Positions 46,546-54,485 of a stretch of DNA of 64,000 nt are shown in pieces; the stretch's first letter is position 1; each line of letters opens with the position of its first letter. The DNA is from JAHEFT01 sp963766195 (GTDB lineage Bacteria > Pseudomonadota > Gammaproteobacteria > Xanthomonadales > SZUA-36): contig CAVXYY010000001.1 of NCBI GenBank assembly GCA_963766195.1, forward strand, positions 248,001 through 312,000, written 5' to 3'. The position numbers and the translations under genes are program-made. The notes beneath the pieces were generated by a model. That model ran no database searches. It was not told where the DNA came from and saw only the letters and a list, made by a program, of their open reading frames with translations.

Positions 46546-46572
46546 AACCCGGCTTAGGCCGGGTTTTTTTAC
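46546..46572 (+). terminator. intrinsic terminator after the small-ORF unit
   Basis: AACCCGGC (46546-46553) pairs with GCCGGGTT (46558-46565) around TTAG, then a run of T. On the other strand it lies just past the NYN gene stop, so it may serve both. Confidence 0.8.
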
Positions 46573-46589
46573 CCGGGGACGGGAACCGG

Positions 46590-47396
46590 TTATAGAACAC
46601 CCGTAATGATGTAACCACCCGATTTCTGGTCATGCTCCAGGTTAATCATGCCGAGGGTCTGCATCTGCTCCAACATTTTTCCGAAGGAACTGAAGCCGTG
46701 ATAGGTCTCGCTGAAACCGGGTTTACGGCGTTTCAAAGCCTGCTTTACCATCGAACCCCAGATCTTGTCCTCTTCACCGCGCTCGGAAAATAGCCCTTCG
46801 ATGGTTTCGAGGACCTGCTCGAAGCCCTTTTCAGCCCGGTCATCCTGCTGTTTTTTCTGCGTTGTCCGGCCTCCATTTTCCTTGCGAACGCTGGCCTTTT
46901 TTCGCGACGGCTTGCGCTCCTTGGCGTCACGGATGAGATCGTCGTAGTAGATGAACTCGTCGCAATTGGCGATCAACAGATCCGAGGTCGAATTCTTCAC
47001 ACCCACACCGATCACCAGCTTGTTGTTTTCACGGAGCTTGGAAACCAGGGGGGAGAAATCGGAGTCGCCGGATATGATCACGAAGGTATCGACGTGGGAC
47101 TTGGTGTAACACAGGTCCAGCGCGTCGACCACCATTCGGATGTCGGCGGAGTTTTTACCGGACTGCCGCACATGGGGAATTTCTATCAGTTCGAACGACG
47201 CTTCGTGCATATTCGCCTTGAAGCCCTTGTAACGATCCCAGTCGCAGTAGGCTTTCTTGACCACGATGTTGCCTTTGACCAGCAAGCGCTCCAGCACCTT
47301 TTCTATTTCGAACTGCGCGTAATTGGCGTCACGGACGCCGAGGGCAATGTTTTCAAAATCACAGTAAAGCGCGAGAATTCTGGTGTTGTCAGTCAT
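46590..47396 (-). CDS. NYN (PIN-like) domain protein with C-terminal OST-HTH/LOTUS-like domain
   Basis: A 268-residue LabA/DUF88-type protein. The NYN nuclease fold has ILALYCDFENIALG, ADIRMVVDALDLCY and IISGDSDFSPLVSKLRE, with the acidic residues of a metal site. A Lys/Arg-rich linker (about 170-200) precedes a winged-helix segment (KIWGSMVKQALKRRKPGFSE, then YHGFSSFGKMLEQM), the LOTUS pattern that binds RNA. A role in RNA degradation is inferred from the family. ATG 47396 fits the conserved start. Confidence 0.87.
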   Translation of the reverse strand: MTDNTRILALYCDFENIALGVRDANYAQFEIEKVLERLLVKGNIVVKKAYCDWDRYKGFKANMHEASFELIEIPHVRQSGKNSADIRMVVDALDLCYTKSHVDTFVIISGDSDFSPLVSKLRENNKLVIGVGVKNSTSDLLIANCDEFIYYDDLIRDAKERKPSRKKASVRKENGGRTTQKKQQDDRAEKGFEQVLETIEGLFSERGEEDKIWGSMVKQALKRRKPGFSETYHGFSSFGKMLEQMQTLGMINLEHDQKSGGYIITGVL

Positions 47397-47485
47397 GGGC
47401 AAAGAACCTGGAGAGATACTCCATTCTAAACGATTGCGGCAATTCACGCTGCATGTTTGCCCGCCAATACCGTTATGATGCCCGC

Positions 47486-48482
47486 ATGGAAACACCCCGC
47501 AACGAAGCGACACCTTACTATCGCCTGGACCCGGATACGGTCCTCCAGGCCGTTGAGTCCACCGGGCTCTTGACCGACGGACGCTTGCTGGCACTCAACA
47601 GTTATGAAAACCGTGTCTACCAGGTCGGAATCGAAGGGTCTGACCCCGTAGTGGCCAAGTTTTATCGCCCCGGCCGGTGGAGTGACAGTCAAATCCTGGA
47701 AGAACATTCATTTTCACTGGAATTGGCCGAAAACGAGATTCCGCTGATCGCACCGAAACAGATCAAGGGCGAGACGCTGTTTCACCATGAGGGCTTTCGC
47801 CTGGCTTTGTTCAGGCGCCAGGGCGGGCACGCACCCGAACTCGAAGATCGGGAAACCCGCTTGTGGCTGGGCCGCTTCATCGGCCGTATCCATGCCGTCG
47901 GAAAGTCGAAACCGTTCCGGTTCCGGCCAGCCCTGACGCCGGAAAGGTTTGGTGACGACTCCGTGACGACGATCCGCGAAGGACGCTGGCTTCCGCCCCA
48001 CATGGAAACGGCTTTTGACAGTTTGGCCGACGACTTGATGCTCAGCGTTCGCGCCGCATATGAACGATGTGGGAAATGCGCGCGCGATCCGCCTGCACGG
48101 AGACTGTCACCCGGGAAACGTGCTGTGGCGGGACGGACCCTGGTTCGTCGATATGGATGACTGCCAGTCCGGTCCGGCCATCCAGGACTTGTGGATGCTG
48201 CTCTCCGGCGACAGCGCAGAAATGGCTATGCAATTGGCCGATATCGTAGAGGGTTACCGGCAGTTCTGCGATTTTGATCCCAGGGAACTGCAATTGATTG
48301 AAGCGCTCAGATCGCTGCGTATGCTGCATCATGCCGCCTGGCTCGCCCGCCGCTGGGAAGACCCCGCCTTTCCGATCGCCTTTCCCTGGTTTGACAGCCC
48401 CCGTTACTGGGAAGACCTGGTACTGAGCCTGCGCGAACAGCTTTCGGCCCTGCAGGAACCGGCCATCAGCCTTCCTTATTGA
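47486..48482 (+). CDS. srkA: stress response kinase A (SrkA/YihE), frame broken once
   Basis: About 331 residues of the aminoglycoside-phosphotransferase-like kinase fold; SrkA counters stress-induced cell death. Frame 1 has LNSYENRVYQVGIEG and VVAKFYRPGRWS (ATP lysine). A break near 48070 (AAA for AA) leads to frame 2 with the catalytic LHGDCHPGNVLW and metal-binding FVDMDDCQSGP. Both halves match YihE. ATG 47486 gives METPRNEATPYYRL. Confidence 0.88.
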
Positions 48483-48493
48483 TTCATTCTTCC

Positions 48494-48560
48494 GTAGGAG
48501 CGATTTCAATCGCGATTACAAGAGTTAGCCCATAGAAATCGCGATTGAAATCGCTCCTAC
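48494..48560. repeat. REP-like inverted pair, perfect 24-bp arms
   Basis: The arm starting GTAGGAGCGATTTCAATCGC (48494-48517) has an exact inverse at 48537-48560, with a 19-base loop. It lies between the convergent srkA and slyX and could act as a bidirectional terminator. It is the same family as 42046-42098. Confidence 0.85.
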
Positions 48561-48561
48561 T

Positions 48562-48780
48562 TTAATAATGCGGGGGGATTTCGTGCCCGGGTGAACCGGA
48601 CAAAGCGCCTGCCTCTCCCAGGTCATCGAGTTTGTCGCCCAGTGACTTCACCCGCTGCTCCAGGCGGATAAGGTCGCGATCCTGGCGCGCAATGATCTCG
48701 TTAAGGCTCTCGATCAGGTCGTCCTGAAAAGCCAGCCGGCTTTCCAGCTCGTCCAGTCGTGATTCAATACGGGTATCCAT
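48562..48780 (-). CDS. slyX: SlyX family protein
   Basis: A 72-residue coiled-coil protein: ESRLDELESRLAFQDDLIES, LNEIIARQDRDLIRLEQRVK, and the conserved C-terminal HEIPPHY. The function of SlyX is unknown. ATG 48780 gives MDTRIESRL. It follows the VOC gene after 5 bp, so they form a pair. Confidence 0.9.
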   Translation of the reverse strand: MDTRIESRLDELESRLAFQDDLIESLNEIIARQDRDLIRLEQRVKSLGDKLDDLGEAGALSGSPGHEIPPHY

Positions 48781-48785
48781 AACCG

Positions 48786-49193
48786 TCAATCCGCCTCGGG
48801 TGGCTGCCACAGTTCAACCCGGTTGCCGTCCGGATCAACAAACCAGCCGAACCGGCCAAAGTCTTGATCTTCGCGCTCTTCCAGCACCTGTGCTCCGCCT
48901 GCTGCAACGTTTTCCAGCGCCGCGTCCAGGTCGTCAACCACGAGATTGATCATGTAAGCCTGTCCGGACGGCCCGAAGTATGGCGTCCCGGCTGCGAACG
49001 CGCTCCATACCGTAAACGACGCCGGCGGCATTTCCGAAGGCGCAAAGCTCGTACCCCGGGTATCGCCCCATTCTTCAACCTGGAAGCCCAGGTGTTCCTG
49101 GTACCAGCTTCCGAGCCTGGCAGGATCTTCCGACCGGAAAAAAATACCGCCGATACCCAGTACCTTGCCGCTACTTTCCTTCATGATACTCAC
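48786..49193 (-). CDS. VOC-superfamily (glyoxalase/bleomycin resistance-like) protein
   Basis: A 135-residue two-module VOC protein: GIGGIFFRSEDPARLGSWYQ, EHLGFQVEEWGD, then INLVVDDLDAALENVAAGGA and GWFVDPDGNRVELWQPP with the metal Glu. The substrate is unknown. Starts at 49193 and 49184 are possible; both keep the domain. Confidence 0.88.
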   Translation of the reverse strand: MSIMKESSGKVLGIGGIFFRSEDPARLGSWYQEHLGFQVEEWGDTRGTSFAPSEMPPASFTVWSAFAAGTPYFGPSGQAYMINLVVDDLDAALENVAAGGAQVLEEREDQDFGRFGWFVDPDGNRVELWQPPEAD

Positions 49194-49244
49194 TCCTTGC
49201 CTGCAACCATGTTACCCCACCGGCCGGACATTGTTTCAGTAAGC

Positions 49245-50078
49245 TCAAGCGGTGAGGCGCTGCCACAGCAGAAAGCTGGCATTGGCGCGATTGAGCGTGT
49301 AGATGTGCAAACCGGGTGCGCCGCCGGCGAGCAACCGTTCGCACAGGGCCGTGACCACGTCGAGTCCGAATGCGCGAATGGATGCGCCGTCGTCGCCGTA
49401 ACCTTCAAGCCGACGCAGTATCCACCGGGGAATCTCCGCTCCACAGATATCGGAGAAATGCGCCAGCTGCCGGAAGTTGGTGATCGGCATGATGCCCGGG
49501 GTAACCGGAATATCGATTCCCGATTTGCGGCAGTCATCCACGAAACTGAAGTAACTGTCTGCATTATAAAAGTACTGCGTGACGGCACCGTTGGCGCCGG
49601 CATCGACTTTTTGTTTGAAATAGTACAACTCGGTTTCTGGCGACCTGGATTCCGGATGAAACTCGGGATAGCAGGCCACTTCGATATGAAAAATATCGCC
49701 GAATTCCCGGCGGATGAAGCTGACCAACTCGTTCGCATACTGGAAAGGCCCCGGCCCGGAAAGGCCTTCGGGGCGGTCTCCACGAAGGACAACGAGTCTC
49801 CTGACGCCCATCTCCCGGTAAGCCGTCAAAATCCGGCGAAGCATTTCCTCGCTCTGCGCCATGCAGGATATATGCGGCGCCACCGGCACATCCGTTTGCG
49901 CCGCGAGCGCTTCGACGGCTTCGCGGGTCGCCTCGAGCGTCGATCCGCCGGCACCGAACGTGACGGAAAGGTAGTCCGGTTTCAGCGGGGCAAGTTTCTG
50001 CCAGGTCGATTCAAGGATGAGTTTCTGTTCCGCCGTCCTTGGCGGAAAGAACTCGAATGAAATCCGGGGAGTCGCCAA
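49245..50078 (-). CDS. metF: 5,10-methylenetetrahydrofolate reductase MetF
   Basis: A 277-residue FAD enzyme making 5-methyl-THF for methionine synthesis. ISFEFFPPRT (catalytic Glu), SVTFGAGGS, VAPHISCMAQS, LRGDRPEG, VACYPEFHPES and GANGAVTQYFYN are diagnostic. It begins three bases after the ahcY stop, making it the third gene of the metK-ahcY-metF unit. Confidence 0.95.
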   Translation of the reverse strand: MATPRISFEFFPPRTAEQKLILESTWQKLAPLKPDYLSVTFGAGGSTLEATREAVEALAAQTDVPVAPHISCMAQSEEMLRRILTAYREMGVRRLVVLRGDRPEGLSGPGPFQYANELVSFIRREFGDIFHIEVACYPEFHPESRSPETELYYFKQKVDAGANGAVTQYFYNADSYFSFVDDCRKSGIDIPVTPGIMPITNFRQLAHFSDICGAEIPRWILRRLEGYGDDGASIRAFGLDVVTALCERLLAGGAPGLHIYTLNRANASFLLWQRLTA

Positions 50079-50081
50079 GGG

Positions 50082-51512
50082 TCAGTAGCGGTAGTGGTCC
50101 GGCTTGTACGGGCCCTGTTTTTCCACCCCGATGTAACGTGCCTGCTGTTCCGTCAGGTCCGTCAACCGGGCTCCGATGCGTTCAAGGTGCAAAAGCGCCA
50201 CTTTTTCGTCGAGGTGTTTGGGCAACACGTAAACCTGGTTTTCATAGCGTTCACCATGGTTCCAGAGTTCCATCTGCGCCAGCACCTGGTTGGTAAAGGA
50301 ATTGGACATGACGAAGCTCGGGTGGCCGGTAGCACAGCCCAGGTTCACCAGGCGGCCTTGCGCCAGCAGGATAATCCTCTTGCCATCCGGGAAAATGATG
50401 TGGTCAACCTGGGGTTTGATGTTGTCCCACTCGTACTGCTTCAGGCTGGCCACGTCGATCTCGTTGTCAAAGTGTCCGATGTTGCACACAATCGCCTGGT
50501 GTTTCATCGCAGCCATGTGGTCATGGTTGATCACGTGGTAATTGCCGGTCGCCGTTACAAAAATGTCCGCCTTGTCCGCAGCATGCTCCATGGTCACTAC
50601 GCGGAAGCCTTCCATCGCCGCCTGTAACGCGCAAATCGGGTCGATCTCGGTAACCCAGACGGTCGCCCCCAGCCCTTTGAGCGACTGTGCACAGCCTTTG
50701 CCGACGTCACCGTAACCGGCAACCAGCGCAATCTTGCCGGCAACCATTACATCGGTCGCCCGCTTGATGCCGTCAACCAGTGACTCACGGCAACCATAGA
50801 GGTTGTCGAACTTGGACTTGGTCACGGAATCGTTCACGTTGATCGCCGGGAAGGGCAGTTGCCCGTCCCTCGCCATCTGGTACAGGCGCTTCACACCGGT
50901 CGTGGTTTCTTCGGTCACTCCGCGGATCTGGGACAAGGCCCTGGAATACCAACCCGGGCGCGACTCTATGCGCTTGCGGATCGCATTGAACAGCGAAACT
51001 TCTTCCTCGCTGCCAGGATTGTCCAGCAACGACAGGTCTTTTTCCGCCCTTGCGCCCAGGTGCAGAAGCAGGGTCGCATCGCCACCGTCATCCAGGATCA
51101 TGTTGGCGAAATCCTCATCCTTGTCCCCGGGACCCCAGTTGAATATCTGGTGGGTGAATTCCCAGTATTCATCCAGCGTTTCGCCCTTGAATGCGAACAC
51201 CGGGGTGCCCCCGGCGGCTATGGCCGCGGCCGCATGATCCTGCGTGGAGTAAATATTGCACGAAGCCCAGCGAACCTCCGCACCCAGTATTTCCAGGGTT
51301 TCGATCAGCATCGCGGTCTGGATGGTCATGTGCAGGCTGCCCGCGATCCGCGTGCCCTTGAGCGGCTTCGTATCACCGTACTCTGTCCGCAGAGCCATCA
51401 GGCCGGGCATCTCGGATTCCGCAATCGCAATTTCCTTGCGCCCAAAAGCGGCCTGGCTGATGTCAGCAACGAAATAATCGTGTTTTTTCAATTCTTCAAT
51501 AACGGCACTCAT
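50082..51512 (-). CDS. ahcY: adenosylhomocysteinase AhcY
   Basis: A 476-residue NAD-dependent enzyme that splits S-adenosylhomocysteine to homocysteine and adenosine. GSLHMTIQTAMLIETLEILG, CNIYSTQDHAAAAI, INVNDSVTKSKFDNLYGCRE, the NAD motif VAGYGDVGKGCAQSL and the C-terminal KPDHYRY are clear. ATG 51512 follows AGGAGATAAATTA. It lies 28 bp after metK. Confidence 0.97.
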   Translation of the reverse strand: MSAVIEELKKHDYFVADISQAAFGRKEIAIAESEMPGLMALRTEYGDTKPLKGTRIAGSLHMTIQTAMLIETLEILGAEVRWASCNIYSTQDHAAAAIAAGGTPVFAFKGETLDEYWEFTHQIFNWGPGDKDEDFANMILDDGGDATLLLHLGARAEKDLSLLDNPGSEEEVSLFNAIRKRIESRPGWYSRALSQIRGVTEETTTGVKRLYQMARDGQLPFPAINVNDSVTKSKFDNLYGCRESLVDGIKRATDVMVAGKIALVAGYGDVGKGCAQSLKGLGATVWVTEIDPICALQAAMEGFRVVTMEHAADKADIFVTATGNYHVINHDHMAAMKHQAIVCNIGHFDNEIDVASLKQYEWDNIKPQVDHIIFPDGKRIILLAQGRLVNLGCATGHPSFVMSNSFTNQVLAQMELWNHGERYENQVYVLPKHLDEKVALLHLERIGARLTDLTEQQARYIGVEKQGPYKPDHYRY

Positions 51513-51540
51513 TAATTTATCTCCTGTTTTGGAAGCGACA

Positions 51541-52704
51541 TCAAAGTCCGGCCGCGGAACGGATTCGTTCAACGCGGTCGACGGCTTCCCAATTAACGTT
51601 TAAGTCTTCACGGCCCATGTGGCCATAAGCCGCCAGGGGTTGATAGATCGGTTGAATCAGGTCCAGCATCTTGATGATGGCGTAAGGCCTGAGGTCGAAT
51701 TCCTGGCGCACGATCTGTTCGATCTGCTTGGCCGGAATATGCTCTGTTCCGAAAGTGTCCACCGTAACCGATGTCGGCTCGGCGACGCCAATGGCGTAGG
51801 ACACCTGGATTTCAAGACGGTCAGCCAGGCCGGCGGCCACGATATTCTTCGCCACGTAACGGGCCGCGTAAGCTGCGGAACGGTCTACCTTGGAAGGATC
51901 TTTCCCGGAAAAAGCACCACCGCCATGCCGCGCCATGCCACCGTAGGTATCCACGATGATCTTGCGGCCGGTCAGGCCGGCGTCCCCGACGGGGCCCCCG
52001 ACTTCGAACCGCCCGGTCGGGTTGATGTGGTACTTGGTGCTGCCGTTCAACCAGTCGGAGGGCAGCACCGGCTTGATGATTTCCTCCATCACCAGTTCAC
52101 GCAAATCGGACTGGCTGGATTCTGCGTTGTGCTGGGTCGAAAGCACCACGGCATCGATGCCGACCGGCTTGCCGTCCTCATAACGGAACGTCACCTGGCT
52201 CTTGGCGTCCGGGCGCAGGTGATAACGGCCTTCCTTGGTCGTCCGGCGGATAACGCTCTGGCGCTTGACCAGTTCGTGGGCGTAGTAAATGGGTGCGGGC
52301 ATCAGCACATCGGTTTCGTTGGTCGCATAGCCAAACATCAGTCCCTGGTCCCCGGCGCCCTGGTCTTCCGGACGTTCACGGGAAACACCCTGGTTGATGT
52401 CCGGAGACTGTTTGCCGATGATGTTCATTACGGCACAGGTGTTGCCGTCGAATCCGACCTCGGAGGAATCATAGCCGATGTCAACAATCACCTTGCGAAT
52501 CAGGTCTTCCAGGTCCACCCAGGCGCTGGTGGTGATTTCGCCACCGACAATGGCCACACCGGTTTTTACAAACGTTTCACAAGCGACGTGTGCCGCCGGA
52601 TCCTGCCTGAGAATAGCATCAAGGACGGCATCAGAAATCTGGTCAGCAACCTTATCGGGATGACCTTCGGAAACGGATTCCGATGTAAACAGGTAATTAC
52701 TCAT
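51541..52704 (-). CDS. metK: S-adenosylmethionine synthetase MetK
   Basis: A 387-residue enzyme that makes SAM from ATP and methionine. LFTSESVSEGHPDKVADQIS, GEITTSAWVDLE, GAGDQGLMFGYATNET, GGGAFSGKDPSKVDRSAAY and YAIGVAEPTSV match the two signatures. First gene of the SAM-cycle unit. A perfect 11-bp inverted repeat lies 19-52 bases upstream of the ATG. Confidence 0.97.
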   Translation of the reverse strand: MSNYLFTSESVSEGHPDKVADQISDAVLDAILRQDPAAHVACETFVKTGVAIVGGEITTSAWVDLEDLIRKVIVDIGYDSSEVGFDGNTCAVMNIIGKQSPDINQGVSRERPEDQGAGDQGLMFGYATNETDVLMPAPIYYAHELVKRQSVIRRTTKEGRYHLRPDAKSQVTFRYEDGKPVGIDAVVLSTQHNAESSQSDLRELVMEEIIKPVLPSDWLNGSTKYHINPTGRFEVGGPVGDAGLTGRKIIVDTYGGMARHGGGAFSGKDPSKVDRSAAYAARYVAKNIVAAGLADRLEIQVSYAIGVAEPTSVTVDTFGTEHIPAKQIEQIVRQEFDLRPYAIIKMLDLIQPIYQPLAAYGHMGREDLNVNWEAVDRVERIRSAAGL

Positions 52705-52722
52705 GTTTCATACACTCCAGGA

Positions 52723-52756
52723 AATATATCTCTCTATGCGAATTAAGAGATATATT
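52723..52756 (-). promoter_or_regulatory. inverted repeat in the metK leader
   Basis: AATATATCTCT (52723-52733) and AGAGATATATT (52746-52756) are exact inverses around 12 bases. It could be an operator for a SAM-cycle repressor (SahR-type ArsR regulators control these genes in other proteobacteria) or an mRNA hairpin. It does not resemble the MetJ box AGACGTCT. Confidence 0.6.
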
Positions 52757-52825
52757 CTAAACCAGGTATTTTGAAAATTCATCTTTGGATGTGTACCATG
52801 CGGATTTACGTTAGAATCCAGCACC

Positions 52826-52890
52826 GTCCGCGGTTCGGCGCAGCGAAGTTAAAAGCGTACTTTATAAGACGGACCTAACCCCACCGGGAG
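52826..52890 (+). other. candidate structured leader of the first nhaD
   Basis: GTCCGCGGTTC at 52826 and CGGAC at 52870-52874 can pair, ending before ACC..CCGGGAGA, which is also the ribosome binding region (GGGAG, 52886-52890). The order of these elements is repeated in front of the second nhaD. Confidence 0.4.
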
Positions 52891-52898
52891 AATAAAAA

Positions 52899-54278
52899 AT
52901 GACAGAACTTCTTGTCATGAACGAAGCGATGATGGCCTCGGGTATCGTTCTTGCGCTGACCTTTCTTGGAATTTTCACGGAAACCATTCACGGCTTCCAC
53001 CGCGCCAAATTTGCGATGATGGGCGCCATCATCATGATCATCGTCGGCCAGTACTATGGCTTTTATGACTCCCATCTTGCGGTTTTGGCCATTGACTGGA
53101 ACGTGGTGTTTCTGCTTGGTTGCATGATGGCGATCGTTTCGATCATGATCCCCACGGGTGGCTTCGAAGCCATGGCCAATTTCATGGCCCGGATCAGCAA
53201 GGGTCGGCAATTCGTGCTGATGGTGCTGCTGGGAACGGCAGTAACCGTGCTCTCCCTGCTGCTGGATAATGTCACCACCGTTGTTATTTTTGGCCCCCTG
53301 ATCATCCTGATCGCGCGGGCCATGAAGGTCACACCCATTCCTTTCCTGCTCGCCGCGGCACTGCTCTCCGACACGGGTGGCGTGGCAACCCTGGTCGGCG
53401 ACCCCCCGAACCTGATGATCGGCTCTGCCAAGGGCATCGACTTCAATACTTTCCTGATGCACATGGGTCCAATGACCCTGGCGGCATGGGTTACCGTGTT
53501 AATCGCATTGCGTTTCCTCTTTCGCAAACAACTGGCGATCAAGCCCCAGGGTGAATTTCACGACCAGACCGAATTCCACGACCGCAAGCTGTGGAACCAG
53601 TCGCTGGGCGTACTCGGCTTCATGGTCGTGATGTTTACCATCCATCATTCCATCGGCTGGGAACCCTGGATGGTTTCGGCGGCCGGCCTGACCCTGCTGG
53701 TCTTCATCGCCAGGCACGTTGAAATGGACCACGCGATGGAAGACGTCGAGATCCCGCTACTGATGTTCTTCATCTCCCTGTTTATAGTGGTGGGCGGCGT
53801 CGAACACAGCGGTTTCCTGCGCTACCTGGGCCAGTTCATTGTTCCGTTTGTGCAGGCAGACCTGTTGACCGCGACACTGGTGCTGTTATGGGTCGCAGCC
53901 TTCCTGTCCGCTGCCATTGATAATATTCCGTTCACCGCGGCCATGATCCCCATCATTCTGGGCATGGAAGCGCAGGGCATCCAGGTCGCGCCTTTATGGT
54001 GGGCGCTGGCGGCCGGCGTCGGCATGGGCGGCAATGGCACCCACATCGGTTCCACCGCCAATGTGTATATCGTCACGATTTCAGAAAGGCTGGCCAAACG
54101 CGAGAACGATCCTTCGCTGGCCATCACCCCCTGGGTCTGGTTCCGCTATGGAACCCCCGCGATGCTTGCCACCCTGGTCATGTGCAGCCTGATTTTCTAC
54201 TTTTTCTTCGACTTCTATGTCGCATCGACTGAGCACATCGATACGCCACCGGTATCCATTTCGGAACCGGCGCACTGA
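52899..54278 (+). CDS. nhaD: NhaD-type Na+/H+ antiporter, copy 1
   Basis: A 459-residue integral membrane antiporter of the NhaD/ion-transporter superfamily that expels Na+ (or Li+) against H+. FTETIHGFHRAKFAMMGAI, VIFGPLIILIARAMKVTP, LLSDTGGVATLVGDPPNLMI (the conserved acidic/DPPN loop), GVEHSGFLRYLGQF, NIPFTAAMIPIILGM and GMGGNGTHIGSTANVY are conserved. It is followed by its own terminator and by a near-identical paralogue. The Na+ focus suggests a marine or saline habitat. Confidence 0.93.
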   Translation: MTELLVMNEAMMASGIVLALTFLGIFTETIHGFHRAKFAMMGAIIMIIVGQYYGFYDSHLAVLAIDWNVVFLLGCMMAIVSIMIPTGGFEAMANFMARISKGRQFVLMVLLGTAVTVLSLLLDNVTTVVIFGPLIILIARAMKVTPIPFLLAAALLSDTGGVATLVGDPPNLMIGSAKGIDFNTFLMHMGPMTLAAWVTVLIALRFLFRKQLAIKPQGEFHDQTEFHDRKLWNQSLGVLGFMVVMFTIHHSIGWEPWMVSAAGLTLLVFIARHVEMDHAMEDVEIPLLMFFISLFIVVGGVEHSGFLRYLGQFIVPFVQADLLTATLVLLWVAAFLSAAIDNIPFTAAMIPIILGMEAQGIQVAPLWWALAAGVGMGGNGTHIGSTANVYIVTISERLAKRENDPSLAITPWVWFRYGTPAMLATLVMCSLIFYFFFDFYVASTEHIDTPPVSISEPAH

Positions 54279-54319
54279 AAATGTCCGGTTAATCATGCAC
54301 TAAGCGCGTTTCTGTCGAG

Positions 54320-54346
54320 AAAGCCCGGAAATTCCGGGCTTTTTTG
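54320..54346 (+). terminator. terminator of nhaD copy 1
   Basis: AGCCCGGAA (54322-54330) pairs with TTCCGGGCT (54332-54340), then TTTTTTG. The same hairpin design follows nhaD copy 2. Confidence 0.85.
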
Positions 54347-54415
54347 TGTCCTCGCGCCGCTTGCCGGCGTATTTACGGATATTCAATATGCCCGATTAGG
54401 TTTAAACTCGGCGCC

Positions 54416-54478
54416 ATCCGCGATTCAGAGACTCCTCAAAGCGCTTCAAAAAAAGCGGACACCACCTGCCGGGAGATA
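54416..54478 (+). other. candidate structured leader of the second nhaD
   Basis: ATCCGCGATTC at 54416 and GCGGAC at 54455-54460 can pair (TCCGC with GCGGA), followed by ACC..CCGGGAGA as in the leader of copy 1. The flanks differ, so these conserved blocks may be functional RNA or simply remnants of the duplication. Confidence 0.4.
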
Positions 54479-54485
54479 ACAGGAA

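Noticed and set aside
28880..48070. Programmed +1 frameshifting as a genome-wide mechanism
   Set aside because: Break sites share no slippery codon or stop context, and several correct to the family sequence by dropping one base from a short homopolymer. Insertion errors are simpler.
48864..50060. 398-codon open frame opposite the VOC gene and metF
   Set aside because: Antisense to two clear genes; no domain.
51619..52746. 375-codon open frame opposite metK
   Set aside because: Entirely antisense to metK, whose signatures are unambiguous.
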